Below, piece after piece: positions 10,181 through 20,273 of a stretch of DNA of 64,000 nt. The stretch comes from JADLDB01 sp040752975 (GTDB lineage Bacteria > Myxococcota > Myxococcia > Myxococcales > Myxococcaceae). The position numbers and the translations under genes are program-made. The notes beneath the pieces were generated by a model. The model did not search any database. It saw nothing but the letters and a program-made list of their open reading frames with translations, and was not told where the DNA came from. The DNA is taken from positions 1 to 64,000 of the forward strand of contig JBFMHF010000012.1 of assembly GCA_040752975.1 (NCBI GenBank), given 5' to 3'. Every line of letters begins with the position of its first letter. Positions within the stretch are counted from its first letter, which is position 1.

Positions 10181-10286
10181 GACGACTCCATCGACGCAGG
10201 CCTCAGCGATCCACTCCCGACCGGCCGGATCGATCCACTCTGGAGCGCCAGCGCGGGTCGCCCACGCAATTTCAGGTATTTGCGCG

Positions 10287-10302
10287 TGGCATCGCGGGTG
10301 CT
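10287..10302 (+). promoter_or_regulatory. Candidate sigma-54 promoter
   Basis: TGGCATCGCGGGTGCT has the -24 GG and -12 GC at the required 12-base spacing and matches the consensus TGGCAyrNNNNTTGCW apart from G for the first T of the -12 element and a reversed yr order. It lies 56 bases upstream of the metallo-hydrolase gene, whose downstream neighbour encodes a sigma-54 activator. A by-eye match only. Confidence 0.35.
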
Positions 10303-10357
10303 CTGAGGACCCAGCGAGCACGACGTTCCTGTCGGGCTGGCACACGGAGGCACCACC

Positions 10358-11185
10358 ATGGACGTTCGATTCTGGGGAGTTCGCGGCAGCGTCGCGTCGT
10401 CGGGCGCACACGTCGCCCGCATCGGTGGGAACACCTCGTGCGTGGAAGTGGAGAGCCAGGGCCACCGCCTCATCCTCGACGCGGGCACGGGCCTGCGCGC
10501 CCTGGGCGAGTCGCTGATGAAGCACCCGCCGGTGAAGGCCACCCTCCTCTTCTCCCACCTGCACTGGGATCATGTGCAGGGCTTCCCCTTCTTCACGCCC
10601 GCGTACGTCCCGTCGTCCGAGTTCACCCTCTACGGCCCGGGCGCGGACGGCGCGCAGCAGCTGCGGAACGTGCTGGCGAAGCAGATGGAGCCGCCCAACT
10701 TCCCCGTGCCGTTGTCCGCGATGCGCTCGAAGCTGGACTTCCAGTCGGCCGTCCCGGGGAAGGTGATCGAGACCGGCCCCTTCCGCGTCACGCCGCTGGA
10801 GCTGCCACACCCGCAGGGCTGCATCGGCTACCACATCGAGGCCGACGGGCAGCGCTTCGCCTACTGCACCGACGTCGAGCTGACCGCCGACGGCCTGGAG
10901 CGCAACGTGGCGCGCGTGCTGGACGGCGCGGACGCGCTGGTGCTCGACGCTCAGTACACCCCTGACGAGTACGAGGGCCGCGTGGGGATCCCGAAGAAGG
11001 GCTGGGGCCACTCCACCAACCTCGACGCCGCGCGGATCGCGAAGGCGATGCACGTCAAGCGCCTCTTTCTCTTCCACCACGATCCCGCGCACACCGACGA
11101 GATGGTGGAGGCGATGGCCGAGGACGCCCGCCAGCTCTTCCCCACCGCCGAGCCCGCGCGCGAAGGCAACCGCGTGCACCTGTAG
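10358..11185 (+). CDS. Metallo-beta-lactamase-fold hydrolase
   Basis: A 275-aa soluble MBL-fold enzyme. It carries HLHWDH (His67, His69, Asp71, His72), a later His in the ELPHPQGCIGYHI region, and YCTDVELTADG and HDPAHTDEMV near the C-terminus, giving a two-metal site. The N-terminus MDVRFWGVRGSVASSG is typical of a phosphodiesterase-like subgroup (PhnP/RNase Z relatives, cyclic phosphate or nucleotide substrates); the real substrate is unknown. Ribosome-binding site ACGGAGG precedes ATG 10358. It is followed after 27 bases by the GAF/sigma-54 activator, so the two are probably co-transcribed. Confidence 0.88.
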   Translation: MDVRFWGVRGSVASSGAHVARIGGNTSCVEVESQGHRLILDAGTGLRALGESLMKHPPVKATLLFSHLHWDHVQGFPFFTPAYVPSSEFTLYGPGADGAQQLRNVLAKQMEPPNFPVPLSAMRSKLDFQSAVPGKVIETGPFRVTPLELPHPQGCIGYHIEADGQRFAYCTDVELTADGLERNVARVLDGADALVLDAQYTPDEYEGRVGIPKKGWGHSTNLDAARIAKAMHVKRLFLFHHDPAHTDEMVEAMAEDARQLFPTAEPAREGNRVHL

Positions 11186-11212
11186 CCGGAGCCCCACCTG
11201 AGAGGAGCCGCC

Positions 11213-12811
<1,599 letters not shown>

Positions 12812-12836
12812 CGCGAAGCGTGCTGCCTTCCCCGGC

Positions 12837-13196
12837 ATGCGCACCTCGATCGTCGTCGCGTTGCTCCTCGCTGCACCTGCCCTCGCTGAAGAGTACGTCG
12901 CTCCCTCCCCCACGCCCGCCGACGTCGGGCGATATGTGGTGGTCCACGACGGCGACTCGGCCCTCCGACTCGACACCATGACGGGCACCACCTGGTTCCT
13001 CTGCGAGAAGAAGAAGGGCAGCGCGTGGTGCAGGGGGAAGGAGATCTCCGGGCTGACGGCCGGGCCCGCGGGCCGGTACCGCCTGGTGGACGTGGGGTGG
13101 ATCGCGCTCCTGGACACCGTCAGCGGCCGCACCTGGAAGCGCTGCGCTCCCCCCACCGGCGAGAAGATCGTCGCGTGGTGCGCGCTGGAAGAGTGA
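12837..13196 (+). CDS. Secreted protein with a duplicated Cys-pair module, 119 aa
   Basis: A cleavable signal peptide (MRTSIVVALLLAAPALA) precedes about 100 residues built from two copies of one pattern: GRYVVVHDGDSALRLDTMTGTTWFLC...WC, then GRYRLVDVGWIALLDTVSGRTWKRC...WC. Each copy has an LDT-x-x-G-x-TW turn, a Cys about four residues on, and a closing Trp-Cys, so each module may hold one disulfide. No family recognised. It follows the sigma-54 activator by 25 bases and is convergent with the kinase gene. Confidence 0.75.
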   Translation: MRTSIVVALLLAAPALAEEYVAPSPTPADVGRYVVVHDGDSALRLDTMTGTTWFLCEKKKGSAWCRGKEISGLTAGPAGRYRLVDVGWIALLDTVSGRTWKRCAPPTGEKIVAWCALEE

Positions 13197-13222
13197 CTCA
13201 GGCAGGATATTCGCCGCGCTGA

Positions 13223-15250
13223 CTACTCGGGCGTAGCGGTGACGAACCTCTTCGGCCGCTCCTGGGGCTTGCCCGTCACCTCGAGGTTGTCGAAGCGGCA
13301 GACCAGGTTGCGGCAGCCCAGCGCCACCTTGCCCACCTGGCCGGCCATGCCCGGGAGCACGGTGCGCACGAAGCGCGTCTTGTTCACCCAGGCCTGCACG
13401 GTGACGTCGCCGTTCTTCAGCTTCTCCAGCTTGAGCCGCACCCGGAAGGTGCCCCTGGGCACCTTCACCGCGTCTTCCACGAGCTCGTTGACGAGATCGC
13501 GCGTGCTGTTGCCCTGGTGCTCCTGGCCCTCGGGCGTGAAGTAGCGCCAGCCCAGCCGCATGTCGGTGCCGGGGATGGCGAAGACGGACACCTGGAGATC
13601 CTTGATGCGGAAGGCGAGCTCGGCGAAGCGCTGGCTCGTCTCCGGATCCACCGGCGGGAAGTCCTTCGGCAGGCTCTCCACCTCCACGTCCACCGCGGCC
13701 TCGAAGTCGTCCGAGGACCAGTAGCGGTGGGCGACGTAGGCGCGCGGCAGCATGGCGCCGCCCTCGAGCGGGTCGCCGTACTGGGTGGACTGCAACGTGC
13801 CGTTCACCAGCGTCCAGGCGCCGGTGTGCACGTTGATCTCTTCCCCCGCCTCTTCGCTCGCGGGCTCGAAGTCCAGGGTCAGGCGGGTCGCCTCGGTCGA
13901 GAAGCTGGCGAAGAGCTCGGTCTCGGCGTCCTCGTACCAGGGCGGCGGCGTGGACGGCACCGGCGGCGGCTCCGGCGTGGACGGCCAGAACTTGAGGCCC
14001 AGGCCCACCGCCAGCAGCGCCGCCAGGACGAAGACGCCCAGCTTCCACCCCGCGGCGGGTTGATCGATGAAGCTGGGGGGCTTCGAGGTGGTCGGACCGA
14101 TGCTCGAGCGGCGGCGCGTGCCGGGCGGCGTCGTCCCCATGGGCAAGGGCGTCAATTCCTCGAGCGCCTGGGCCGTCTCCAGCGCGCGCTTCGGGCGGGC
14201 GTCGGGCTCCGTCTCGAGCAGGTGGTGCACCACCTCGTCCACCTCCGGATCGAGCTCCGCCACCTTCTGCGACGGCGGCTTGAAGCGGCCGATCGGCAGC
14301 TCGCCGGTGAGCATCTCGTAGAGGATCACCCCCAGCGAGTAGAGATCGGCGCGGTGGTCGACGTGCTTGGCGTCGCGCCGCTGCTCGGGGGCCATGTAGT
14401 TGACGGTGCCCATCGCCACGGCGGTGGCGGTGAGGGAGATGTCGCGCTCGCTGCCGTGCATGCCGGCCAGCCCGAAGTCGGCGATCTTCACGTGGCCGCG
14501 CGCGTCCACCAGGATGTTCTCGGGCTTCAGGTCCCGGTGCACCACCTTCTGCTCGTGCGCGTAGTCGATGGCGCGCGCCACCTGGCTGCCGATGCGCAAG
14601 GCGTCACGCACCGACAGCTTCTGGTTGTTCATCAGCTCGCGCAGGTTGATGCCCGGCACCAGCTCCATCGTGAAGAAGACGTGGTCGCCCGCCTGCCCGC
14701 GGTCGATGATCTGCACGATGTTGGGGTGCGAGAGGGCCGCCAGCGCCGTGGCCTCCTTCTCGAAGCGCTTCACGAACTCGGTGTCGCGGGCGAACTTCTC
14801 GGGCAGCACCTTCAAGGCCACCACGCGGTTGAGGGACAGCTGTCGGGCCTTCCACACCTCGCCCATCCCGCCCTTGCCCAAGAGCTCGAGCAGCTCGTAC
14901 CCGGGCACCTGCGGCGGCGCCGCCACGGTGGTGACGTTGCCGTCTGCCTTGCCGCTGCCGCTGGCGATGGTGTTCTCCAGCACCACCTCCACGGGGACAC
15001 TCGAGGACGCCGGCGGTGCAGGAGGCGACGCCGCGTCGGCCGGCTGGGCCACGGCCGGCCGGGCGCCCACGGTGGGCAGGGCTTCGCGCCTCGGCGGCGC
15101 CATCGACGGCCGCACGTCGGTGCGCTTGACCTCGAAGCGGATCCCACACGTACACGTCACCTGCTGCCCGGACACGTACACGCCGACGTCGTGCACCTTC
15201 CCGCAGTTGGGGCAGCTCTGGGTGATGGCGTTGACTTGCGAGCGCGCCAC
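13223..15250 (-). CDS. Receptor Ser/Thr kinase with zinc-ribbon head and lectin-like sensor
   Basis: 675 aa. An N-terminal zinc ribbon (CPNCGKVHDVGV...CTCG, residues 13-35) and Pro/Ala linker precede a complete protein kinase domain (about 118-370): GKGGMGEV loop, Lys147, HRDLKPEN (catalytic Asp240) and DFG (258-260). One membrane helix (about 402-422) follows, then an extracytoplasmic domain (440-675) that looks like a concanavalin/LamG-type beta sandwich (DFEAAVDVEVESLP, VRLKLEKLKNGDVTVQAWVN, LVCRFDNLEVTG). It should phosphorylate cytosolic targets in response to a periplasmic or cell-wall glycan signal (inference). It lies 54 bases downstream of the adenylate cyclase gene, same strand. Confidence 0.92.
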   Translation of the reverse strand: MARSQVNAITQSCPNCGKVHDVGVYVSGQQVTCTCGIRFEVKRTDVRPSMAPPRREALPTVGARPAVAQPADAASPPAPPASSSVPVEVVLENTIASGSGKADGNVTTVAAPPQVPGYELLELLGKGGMGEVWKARQLSLNRVVALKVLPEKFARDTEFVKRFEKEATALAALSHPNIVQIIDRGQAGDHVFFTMELVPGINLRELMNNQKLSVRDALRIGSQVARAIDYAHEQKVVHRDLKPENILVDARGHVKIADFGLAGMHGSERDISLTATAVAMGTVNYMAPEQRRDAKHVDHRADLYSLGVILYEMLTGELPIGRFKPPSQKVAELDPEVDEVVHHLLETEPDARPKRALETAQALEELTPLPMGTTPPGTRRRSSIGPTTSKPPSFIDQPAAGWKLGVFVLAALLAVGLGLKFWPSTPEPPPVPSTPPPWYEDAETELFASFSTEATRLTLDFEPASEEAGEEINVHTGAWTLVNGTLQSTQYGDPLEGGAMLPRAYVAHRYWSSDDFEAAVDVEVESLPKDFPPVDPETSQRFAELAFRIKDLQVSVFAIPGTDMRLGWRYFTPEGQEHQGNSTRDLVNELVEDAVKVPRGTFRVRLKLEKLKNGDVTVQAWVNKTRFVRTVLPGMAGQVGKVALGCRNLVCRFDNLEVTGKPQERPKRFVTATPE

Positions 15251-15304
15251 GGTCGACGACGGTTTTAGCCGCCGTTTGAGGGTGTGTCGCGTTCGGGGGC
15301 GCCG

Positions 15305-16996
15305 TCAGCTCTTCCCCGTGTAGCCCAGCACGCGGAAGGTGGGCACGCCCTTCTCTTTGCCCTTCACCTGCAGCACCGAGACGGGCTCGACCAGGAAGCC
15401 GGGGCCGGCCCGCTTGATGGTGGCCTCGCTGGCCAGCACCTCGCCGCCCTTCGCCAGGCCGCACAGGCGCGACGACGTGTTGACCGAGTCGCCGATGGCG
15501 GTGAACTCGTGCCGCTCGTTCGAGCCGATGTACCCGACGACGGCCTGCCCGGTGTTGACGCCGATGCCCACCTCGATCGGCTTCTTGCCGGCCTCGACGC
15601 GCTGGCTGTTCATCGCGTTGATCTCGTCCAGCATCTCCAGCGCGCACTTGAGCGCCCGGGCCGCGTCGTCGGCGTGAGGAATGGGCGGCCCCCACGTCGC
15701 CATCACGCAGTCGCCGATGAACTTGTCGAGGTTGCCTTCGTTCTGGAAGATGACCGTCGACATCGCCGAGAAGAAGGTGTTCAGCATCGCCACCGTCTCC
15801 TGCGGGCTGTCGGCCTCGGCCATCGAGGTGAAGCCGCGGATGTCCGCGAAGATCACGCTCACCTCGGCCAGGCGGCCCACCCGCAAGAGCTCGACCTTCC
15901 CGCTCACCACCGCCTCCGCCACGGCCGGCGCGAGGAAGCGCGAGAGCTCGGCGCGGGTGACGGCCTCCTTCTCGATCTTCGTGGCCAGCTCGGCGTTCTC
16001 CAGCGCGATCGCCGCCTGCGAGGCGATGCCCGACAGCACCTTCAAGTCCTTCTCGGAGAAGGCGTTGGTCCGCTCGCGGGTGTCGCAGAAGAGCACGCCG
16101 CGCAACACGCCCTTGGACAACAGCGGCACGGCCATCGCGCTGCGGATGCCCTGGGCGACGATGGACTCGGAGCTGGAGAAGCGCGAGTCGAGGATCGCGT
16201 CGGCCGTCAGCACCGCGCTGCGCGTCTCCGTCACCCGCTTGAGCACCGTGTCGGACACGACGACCTCGGCGTTGTCATTCTTCCGCCGCTTGATCGCCTG
16301 CGGCTCCAGCTTGCCTTCGGCGTCGGCGAGGAAGACGACGGCGTTGTCGGCGGCGAGGAGCTGGAAGGCCACCTGGAGGATCTTGTCCAGCAGGCTCTTC
16401 AGGTCGCGCTCGAGGCCCACCAGACGGTGGAACTCGTTGGCGATGCGCAGCTTCTCGTAGTCCTGCTTCAGCGTCTCGATGTCGTTGAGCTTCTCGGCCG
16501 GGCGGAACTCCGCCGACTCCATCTGCGCCACCGTGGCGAGGAAGGCCGGCATCGACTGGGCGCTGGCCACGACGGTGACGCCCGCCGACGTGGTGGGGCT
16601 CTTCCCCGCGCCGCCTTCCCCCGAGTGGAAGACGAGGCGGCTGTTGCCGAGCGCGATCTCGTCTCCGTCGCGCAGGCGCAGCTCGCGCACCTTTCGCCCG
16701 TTGACGAAGGTGCCGTTGGACGAGTTCAAGTCGCGCAGCAGGAAGGTGCCGCCCACCTTCTCGATGACGCAGTGCTCTTTCGACACCTCGCGATCGACCA
16801 GCCGCAGCGTGTTGTTGGGGTGGCGGCCCAGCGACGTGCGATCCGCCAGGGGGAATTCTCCCGCCTTCCCGTCAGCGAACTTCCCCGAGAGCCGGGGTCC
16901 ACGAAGCTGGCCGGGCGCGTGCACCTGCCCCGGCCTGGCGGGCTGGTTCTGGTTGGGCGCCAGGTTCGTCAGCGGAATCGGCGGCTGATTGCTCAA
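15305..16996 (-). CDS. FHA-GAF-adenylate cyclase, class III
   Basis: 563 aa, no membrane segment. The FHA domain (about 48-125) has the phosphothreonine-binding pattern TSLGRHPNN, KEHC and NSSNGTFVNG. A GAF domain lies at about 190-340 and a class III cyclase domain at about 375-545. Metal-binding Asp385 (FADIRGF) and Asp429 (FIGDCVM), the adenine-selecting pair Lys425 and Asp503, and the transition-state residues Asn506/Arg510 (DSVNTSSR) are all present, so cAMP is the expected product. The FHA domain could dock the autophosphorylated kinase encoded next in the operon, linking phosphorylation to cAMP (inference). Confidence 0.94.
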   Translation of the reverse strand: MSNQPPIPLTNLAPNQNQPARPGQVHAPGQLRGPRLSGKFADGKAGEFPLADRTSLGRHPNNTLRLVDREVSKEHCVIEKVGGTFLLRDLNSSNGTFVNGRKVRELRLRDGDEIALGNSRLVFHSGEGGAGKSPTTSAGVTVVASAQSMPAFLATVAQMESAEFRPAEKLNDIETLKQDYEKLRIANEFHRLVGLERDLKSLLDKILQVAFQLLAADNAVVFLADAEGKLEPQAIKRRKNDNAEVVVSDTVLKRVTETRSAVLTADAILDSRFSSSESIVAQGIRSAMAVPLLSKGVLRGVLFCDTRERTNAFSEKDLKVLSGIASQAAIALENAELATKIEKEAVTRAELSRFLAPAVAEAVVSGKVELLRVGRLAEVSVIFADIRGFTSMAEADSPQETVAMLNTFFSAMSTVIFQNEGNLDKFIGDCVMATWGPPIPHADDAARALKCALEMLDEINAMNSQRVEAGKKPIEVGIGVNTGQAVVGYIGSNERHEFTAIGDSVNTSSRLCGLAKGGEVLASEATIKRAGPGFLVEPVSVLQVKGKEKGVPTFRVLGYTGKS

Positions 16997-17129
16997 GGCG
17001 GACGAACGCTAGCAGAGGAAGGCCGTGGGTGGCAGAACGGAACGCCCCGGAATGCGGTCGGAAAGCTTGACTTGGCGCTGGCCATCACGCAGCGCGGCGA
17101 GGCGGCTTCCTCCCGGTTATCAGGAAGAT

Positions 17130-18173
17130 ATGACACGCGCCGCGAGTCGAAGCCGGGCGAAAGTCCCGAGATCGTCAAGTTCCCGGAATCAGGGCCGCCT
17201 TCACCGAAGGGCCGCCGGCCCTCGACGACAGCTCGAGGCCCCGAAAGTCAGCGAAGCCGAACGGAGCCTGGCCTTCCGAGCCGCCCACGAAGCCGCGAGG
17301 CGAAGCGTGTGGGGCAGCCCGGGCGCGGTCATCTCGAGCGGCGGCGTCCTGGTGCATTCCCATGCAGCTTCGAGCCCGCGCGCACATTGGCGCCTCCTCA
17401 CCGAGGGGCTGTGGGGGCTGGGCTTCGAGTTGTCCTTCCGCGTGGTGAAGGAACGCGACGAGGTGTCGCCCCCTGCGTGGGCCCTGGCGACCCTGGAACG
17501 GCAGATCCGCCGGGCCCAGGCCGGCGGGGCGCCGCCCGACGCGCACTGTGTCCTCGTGGAGGCGGAGGCCCTGGTGCCGGGTGGCGAGAGCGAGCTGGGC
17601 GCGTTGGCCTTCGCGCGGGATCCGCAGGTGCCGGCGATCCGCTCCCCCCACGCCGAGGTGCCGGTCTGGCAGCTGGTGCCGCTGACGCACGACGAAGCGC
17701 GGTTGGTGCGCGAGTGGAGCCCCAGCGGGTTGATCGAGGTCCTGTCGGTGGTGGATCCACTCCTCATCGCCGATGCCCAGCGGTCCTCGCTGCTCCTGTC
17801 ACCGCGCGCGCGGCAGGTGATCGAGCAACGCGTGGCGCGGGAAGGCAGCAGCCTGTCGTCGATGCAGGCCCGGGTGTCGTCGGTGATCCGCACGAAGGAC
17901 GCGGCCACCTGGAGGCTGTCCAAAGACGCGGTGGACACGTTGATCGCCCTCCTCAAGGGGCGCACCGCGCACCAGCGCTCCTTCACGGTGCGTGGCGCAG
18001 GCGCTCCGCTGGAGGTGCGGCCCGGCGACGTGCCCGGCCTCGAACCAGCCCAGGCTGGGCACGTGCTGAAGTTGTCTCAGAGCGCGGCCCGGCAACTGCG
18101 CGCCCACCTCAAGGGACGGCCCGGGCGCTACGGCCTCGACGCCCTCCCCGGCTTCACGGTCGAGGTGGTGTAG
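17130..18173 (+). CDS. SUFU (suppressor of fused) domain protein
   Basis: The C-terminal roughly 290 residues fit the bacterial SUFU fold: WRLLTEGLWGLGFELSFRV, PPAWALATLERQIRRAQ and PVWQLVPLTHDEARLVREWS, then a C-terminal domain ending GLDALPGFTVEVV. SUFU proteins are best known from Hedgehog signalling in animals; the bacterial versions are uncharacterised or associated with immunity and toxin contexts. The start is unsure: ATG 17130 gives 347 aa with a basic N-terminal tail, while GTG 17307 gives 289 aa close to the domain edge. It lies divergent from the adenylate cyclase and 30 bases upstream of truD. Confidence 0.75.
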   Translation: MTRAASRSRAKVPRSSSSRNQGRLHRRAAGPRRQLEAPKVSEAERSLAFRAAHEAARRSVWGSPGAVISSGGVLVHSHAASSPRAHWRLLTEGLWGLGFELSFRVVKERDEVSPPAWALATLERQIRRAQAGGAPPDAHCVLVEAEALVPGGESELGALAFARDPQVPAIRSPHAEVPVWQLVPLTHDEARLVREWSPSGLIEVLSVVDPLLIADAQRSSLLLSPRARQVIEQRVAREGSSLSSMQARVSSVIRTKDAATWRLSKDAVDTLIALLKGRTAHQRSFTVRGAGAPLEVRPGDVPGLEPAQAGHVLKLSQSAARQLRAHLKGRPGRYGLDALPGFTVEVV

Positions 18174-18203
18174 CCGCGGGAAGGTGCTAAGGCCTTCCGG
18201 GCG

Positions 18204-19568
18204 ATGAAGCTCAAGCAGCGCCCCGAGGACTTCTCCGTCAAGGAGAGCTACCGCTTCGACGAGGTCTACAGCGGCACGTACCGCGTGTACCTCATGGACA
18301 AGCAGAAGCTGTCCACCTTCGACGCGGTGGCGCGCCTCCAGCAGCGCTTCGGCTTGAAGCCCGGCTCGATCAGCTACTGCGGGCTCAAGGACAAGCAGGG
18401 CCGCACCGAGCAGATCATCGCCGTCGACGGGCACGACATCGACATGCAGGAGCCCGACCTGCGCCTCACCTTCCTCGGCCGCACCGATCGTCCCCTCTCC
18501 GCGGCCAACACCACCAGCAACCGCTTCGCCGTCACGGTGAGGCAGCTGCGCGAGCGCGACCTGCACCTCGTCACCGTCGCCGCCGCCGAGGTGAACCGGC
18601 TGGGCGTGATCAACTACTTCGACAGCCAGCGCTTCGGCTCGCTCAAGCACGGGCAGGGCTTCATCGCGAAGGACTTGATCCGCGGCGACTTCGAGGCCGG
18701 CCTGCGCAACTACCTCGCCCGGCCGTCCACGCTCGATCGCACCGACGACGCGAAGGTGAAGGCCTTCTGGGCGGCGAACTGGGGAGACTGGCACGCGCGG
18801 TGCCCCTTCGAGGCGAACCGGAAGTACGTCCGCGTGCTCAAGAGCCTCAAGGAAGAGCCCCGCGACTTCGTGCGCGCCTTCCTGCAGATCGACGCCGACT
18901 ACCGCGCGATGCTGCTCTTCACCTACCAGTCGTACCTGTGGAACGAGAGCGTGCGGCGGCTCCTCCAGCTCCTGCTCCCGCGCGAGCAGCTCTTCCCCAT
19001 GCCCTACCAGGCGGGCACCCTGCTGCACCACACCGACGCCTCCCCGCAGGTGCTCGCGAAGCTGCGCACGCTCGAGCTCCCCCTGCTCGCGCCCGACTCG
19101 ACGTTCGACGATCCCCAGGTGGAGGAGGCGGTGAAGTGGGTGCTGGGGAAGGAGAAGCTCTCCCTGGCGGACCTCACGATCGAAGAGGCCCCGCGGCTGC
19201 TCTACTTCAAGCACGAGCTGCGGCCGGTGCTGGTGTACCCGCAGAAGCTGGTGATCGGAAAGGTGCGACCGGACGAGCTGAACCGCGGGTACTCGAAGGT
19301 GAACATCGCCTTCACCCTGCCGCCGGGCAGCTATGCCACGCTGGTGGTGAAGCGGCTGTTCCACTTCGGGGTGGAGAAGGAGCAGCGCTCCGGCCAGGAC
19401 GTCCTCGAGGAGCGCGAGTCCCGCCCCTCCCGCCCGCAGAGCCGGCGCGTCGATCACAAGTCCGGCGCGCCGGTGGCCCCACGCAGCGACGGCCCGCGGG
19501 GCTTCAGGGCGCAGCAGAAGGCGAAGAAGGCGCTGCGGCAGCAGCGGCGGCACGAGGCGAAGCGCTGA
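18204..19568 (+). CDS. truD: tRNA pseudouridine synthase TruD family
   Basis: 454 aa. The TruD/Pus7 family isomerises uridine to pseudouridine at position 13 of some tRNAs. The catalytic motif GLKDKQG is present (Asp63), as is the family block NYFDSQRFG (about residues 134-142). Usual bacterial TruD is about 350 aa. This one is longer through a larger middle domain and a strongly basic, probably disordered C-terminal tail (about 385-454, ending KKALRQQRRHEAKR), which may bind RNA. The short gap after the SUFU gene suggests co-transcription. Confidence 0.92.
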   Translation: MKLKQRPEDFSVKESYRFDEVYSGTYRVYLMDKQKLSTFDAVARLQQRFGLKPGSISYCGLKDKQGRTEQIIAVDGHDIDMQEPDLRLTFLGRTDRPLSAANTTSNRFAVTVRQLRERDLHLVTVAAAEVNRLGVINYFDSQRFGSLKHGQGFIAKDLIRGDFEAGLRNYLARPSTLDRTDDAKVKAFWAANWGDWHARCPFEANRKYVRVLKSLKEEPRDFVRAFLQIDADYRAMLLFTYQSYLWNESVRRLLQLLLPREQLFPMPYQAGTLLHHTDASPQVLAKLRTLELPLLAPDSTFDDPQVEEAVKWVLGKEKLSLADLTIEEAPRLLYFKHELRPVLVYPQKLVIGKVRPDELNRGYSKVNIAFTLPPGSYATLVVKRLFHFGVEKEQRSGQDVLEERESRPSRPQSRRVDHKSGAPVAPRSDGPRGFRAQQKAKKALRQQRRHEAKR

Positions 19569-19642
19569 CGGGGGCAGACGGGAAGCGCGGGGGAGCGGCC
19601 TGGTGGCCGGCGACCCTGGCACCCCTGCTGGAACTCAGGCAG

Positions 19643-20020
19643 TCAGGGCTGGCAGATGACCTGATCGCCCGTCACCGCGCAGGTGCGGCAGGTGTTGGTC
19701 TTCACCAGGACGCCGTTGCGGCACTCCAGGGTGCCCATCCCGTCGGTGGTGCACAGGCCCTTGCCTTCCGCGGTGGAGGCGCAGGCGTCTCCCTCGACGT
19801 TGGCGCTCATGTCGCACTTCACGGTGTCACCCTCGCGCTTGCAGCCTCCGGGGCCCTTGCACGGCAGGGACACCCACGCGCCCACTTTGCACTCGAGCGC
19901 CGCGGTGGTGCTCTCACAGAGGAACCCCGCGGTGTCGCACTTGTCCCCGGCCTTGGGCGAGCCGCAGGCGGAGGCGAGGAGCGCGAGGGAGGAGACGACG
20001 ACGAGGGGGAAGGTGCGCAT
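19643..20020 (-). CDS. Small Cys-rich lipoprotein, 125 aa
   Basis: Lipobox LLASAC (Cys19), then a mature part of about 106 residues made of two similar Cys-rich repeats of the form GDxC...C...LECxxGxxVxxxxC...VxC (first GDKCDTAGFLC...ALECKVGAW, second GDACASTAEGKGLC...TLECRNGVL). Such knots are typical of myxobacterial surface lipoproteins; no function is known. ATG 20020 starts directly at the signal peptide. Convergent with truD. Confidence 0.8.
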   Translation of the reverse strand: MRTFPLVVVSSLALLASACGSPKAGDKCDTAGFLCESTTAALECKVGAWVSLPCKGPGGCKREGDTVKCDMSANVEGDACASTAEGKGLCTTDGMGTLECRNGVLVKTNTCRTCAVTGDQVICQP

Positions 20021-20273
20021 GGGCGGGTGCAGTCGGTGAGTCGGCCGTTGAGAGGCGCGCACTATCGACGCGCCTCCGCGGGGAGTCAACGAAAGCCTCA
20101 CGGAAGCTGGGCCGCCCCGAAGCCGGCGCGGGACTCTGCCCATGCGCGTCGGCACCCCACCTGACAGCAGGAGCAGGCGCCCGACAATTCCCTCGGAGAT
20201 GGGCCAGCCCAGCCGCCGGCCGCGCGGCCCGAGGCGATCCCGAGCCAGGGACCGAGCTGACAGGCGCACCTCG

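Noticed and set aside
15284..18190. 968-codon forward open frame
   Set aside because: Antisense to the adenylate cyclase and out of frame with the SUFU gene; composition typical of noise.
19596..19609. CGGCC-TGGT-GGCCG hairpin after truD
   Set aside because: Only a 5-bp stem with no U-tract; could occur by chance in high-GC DNA.
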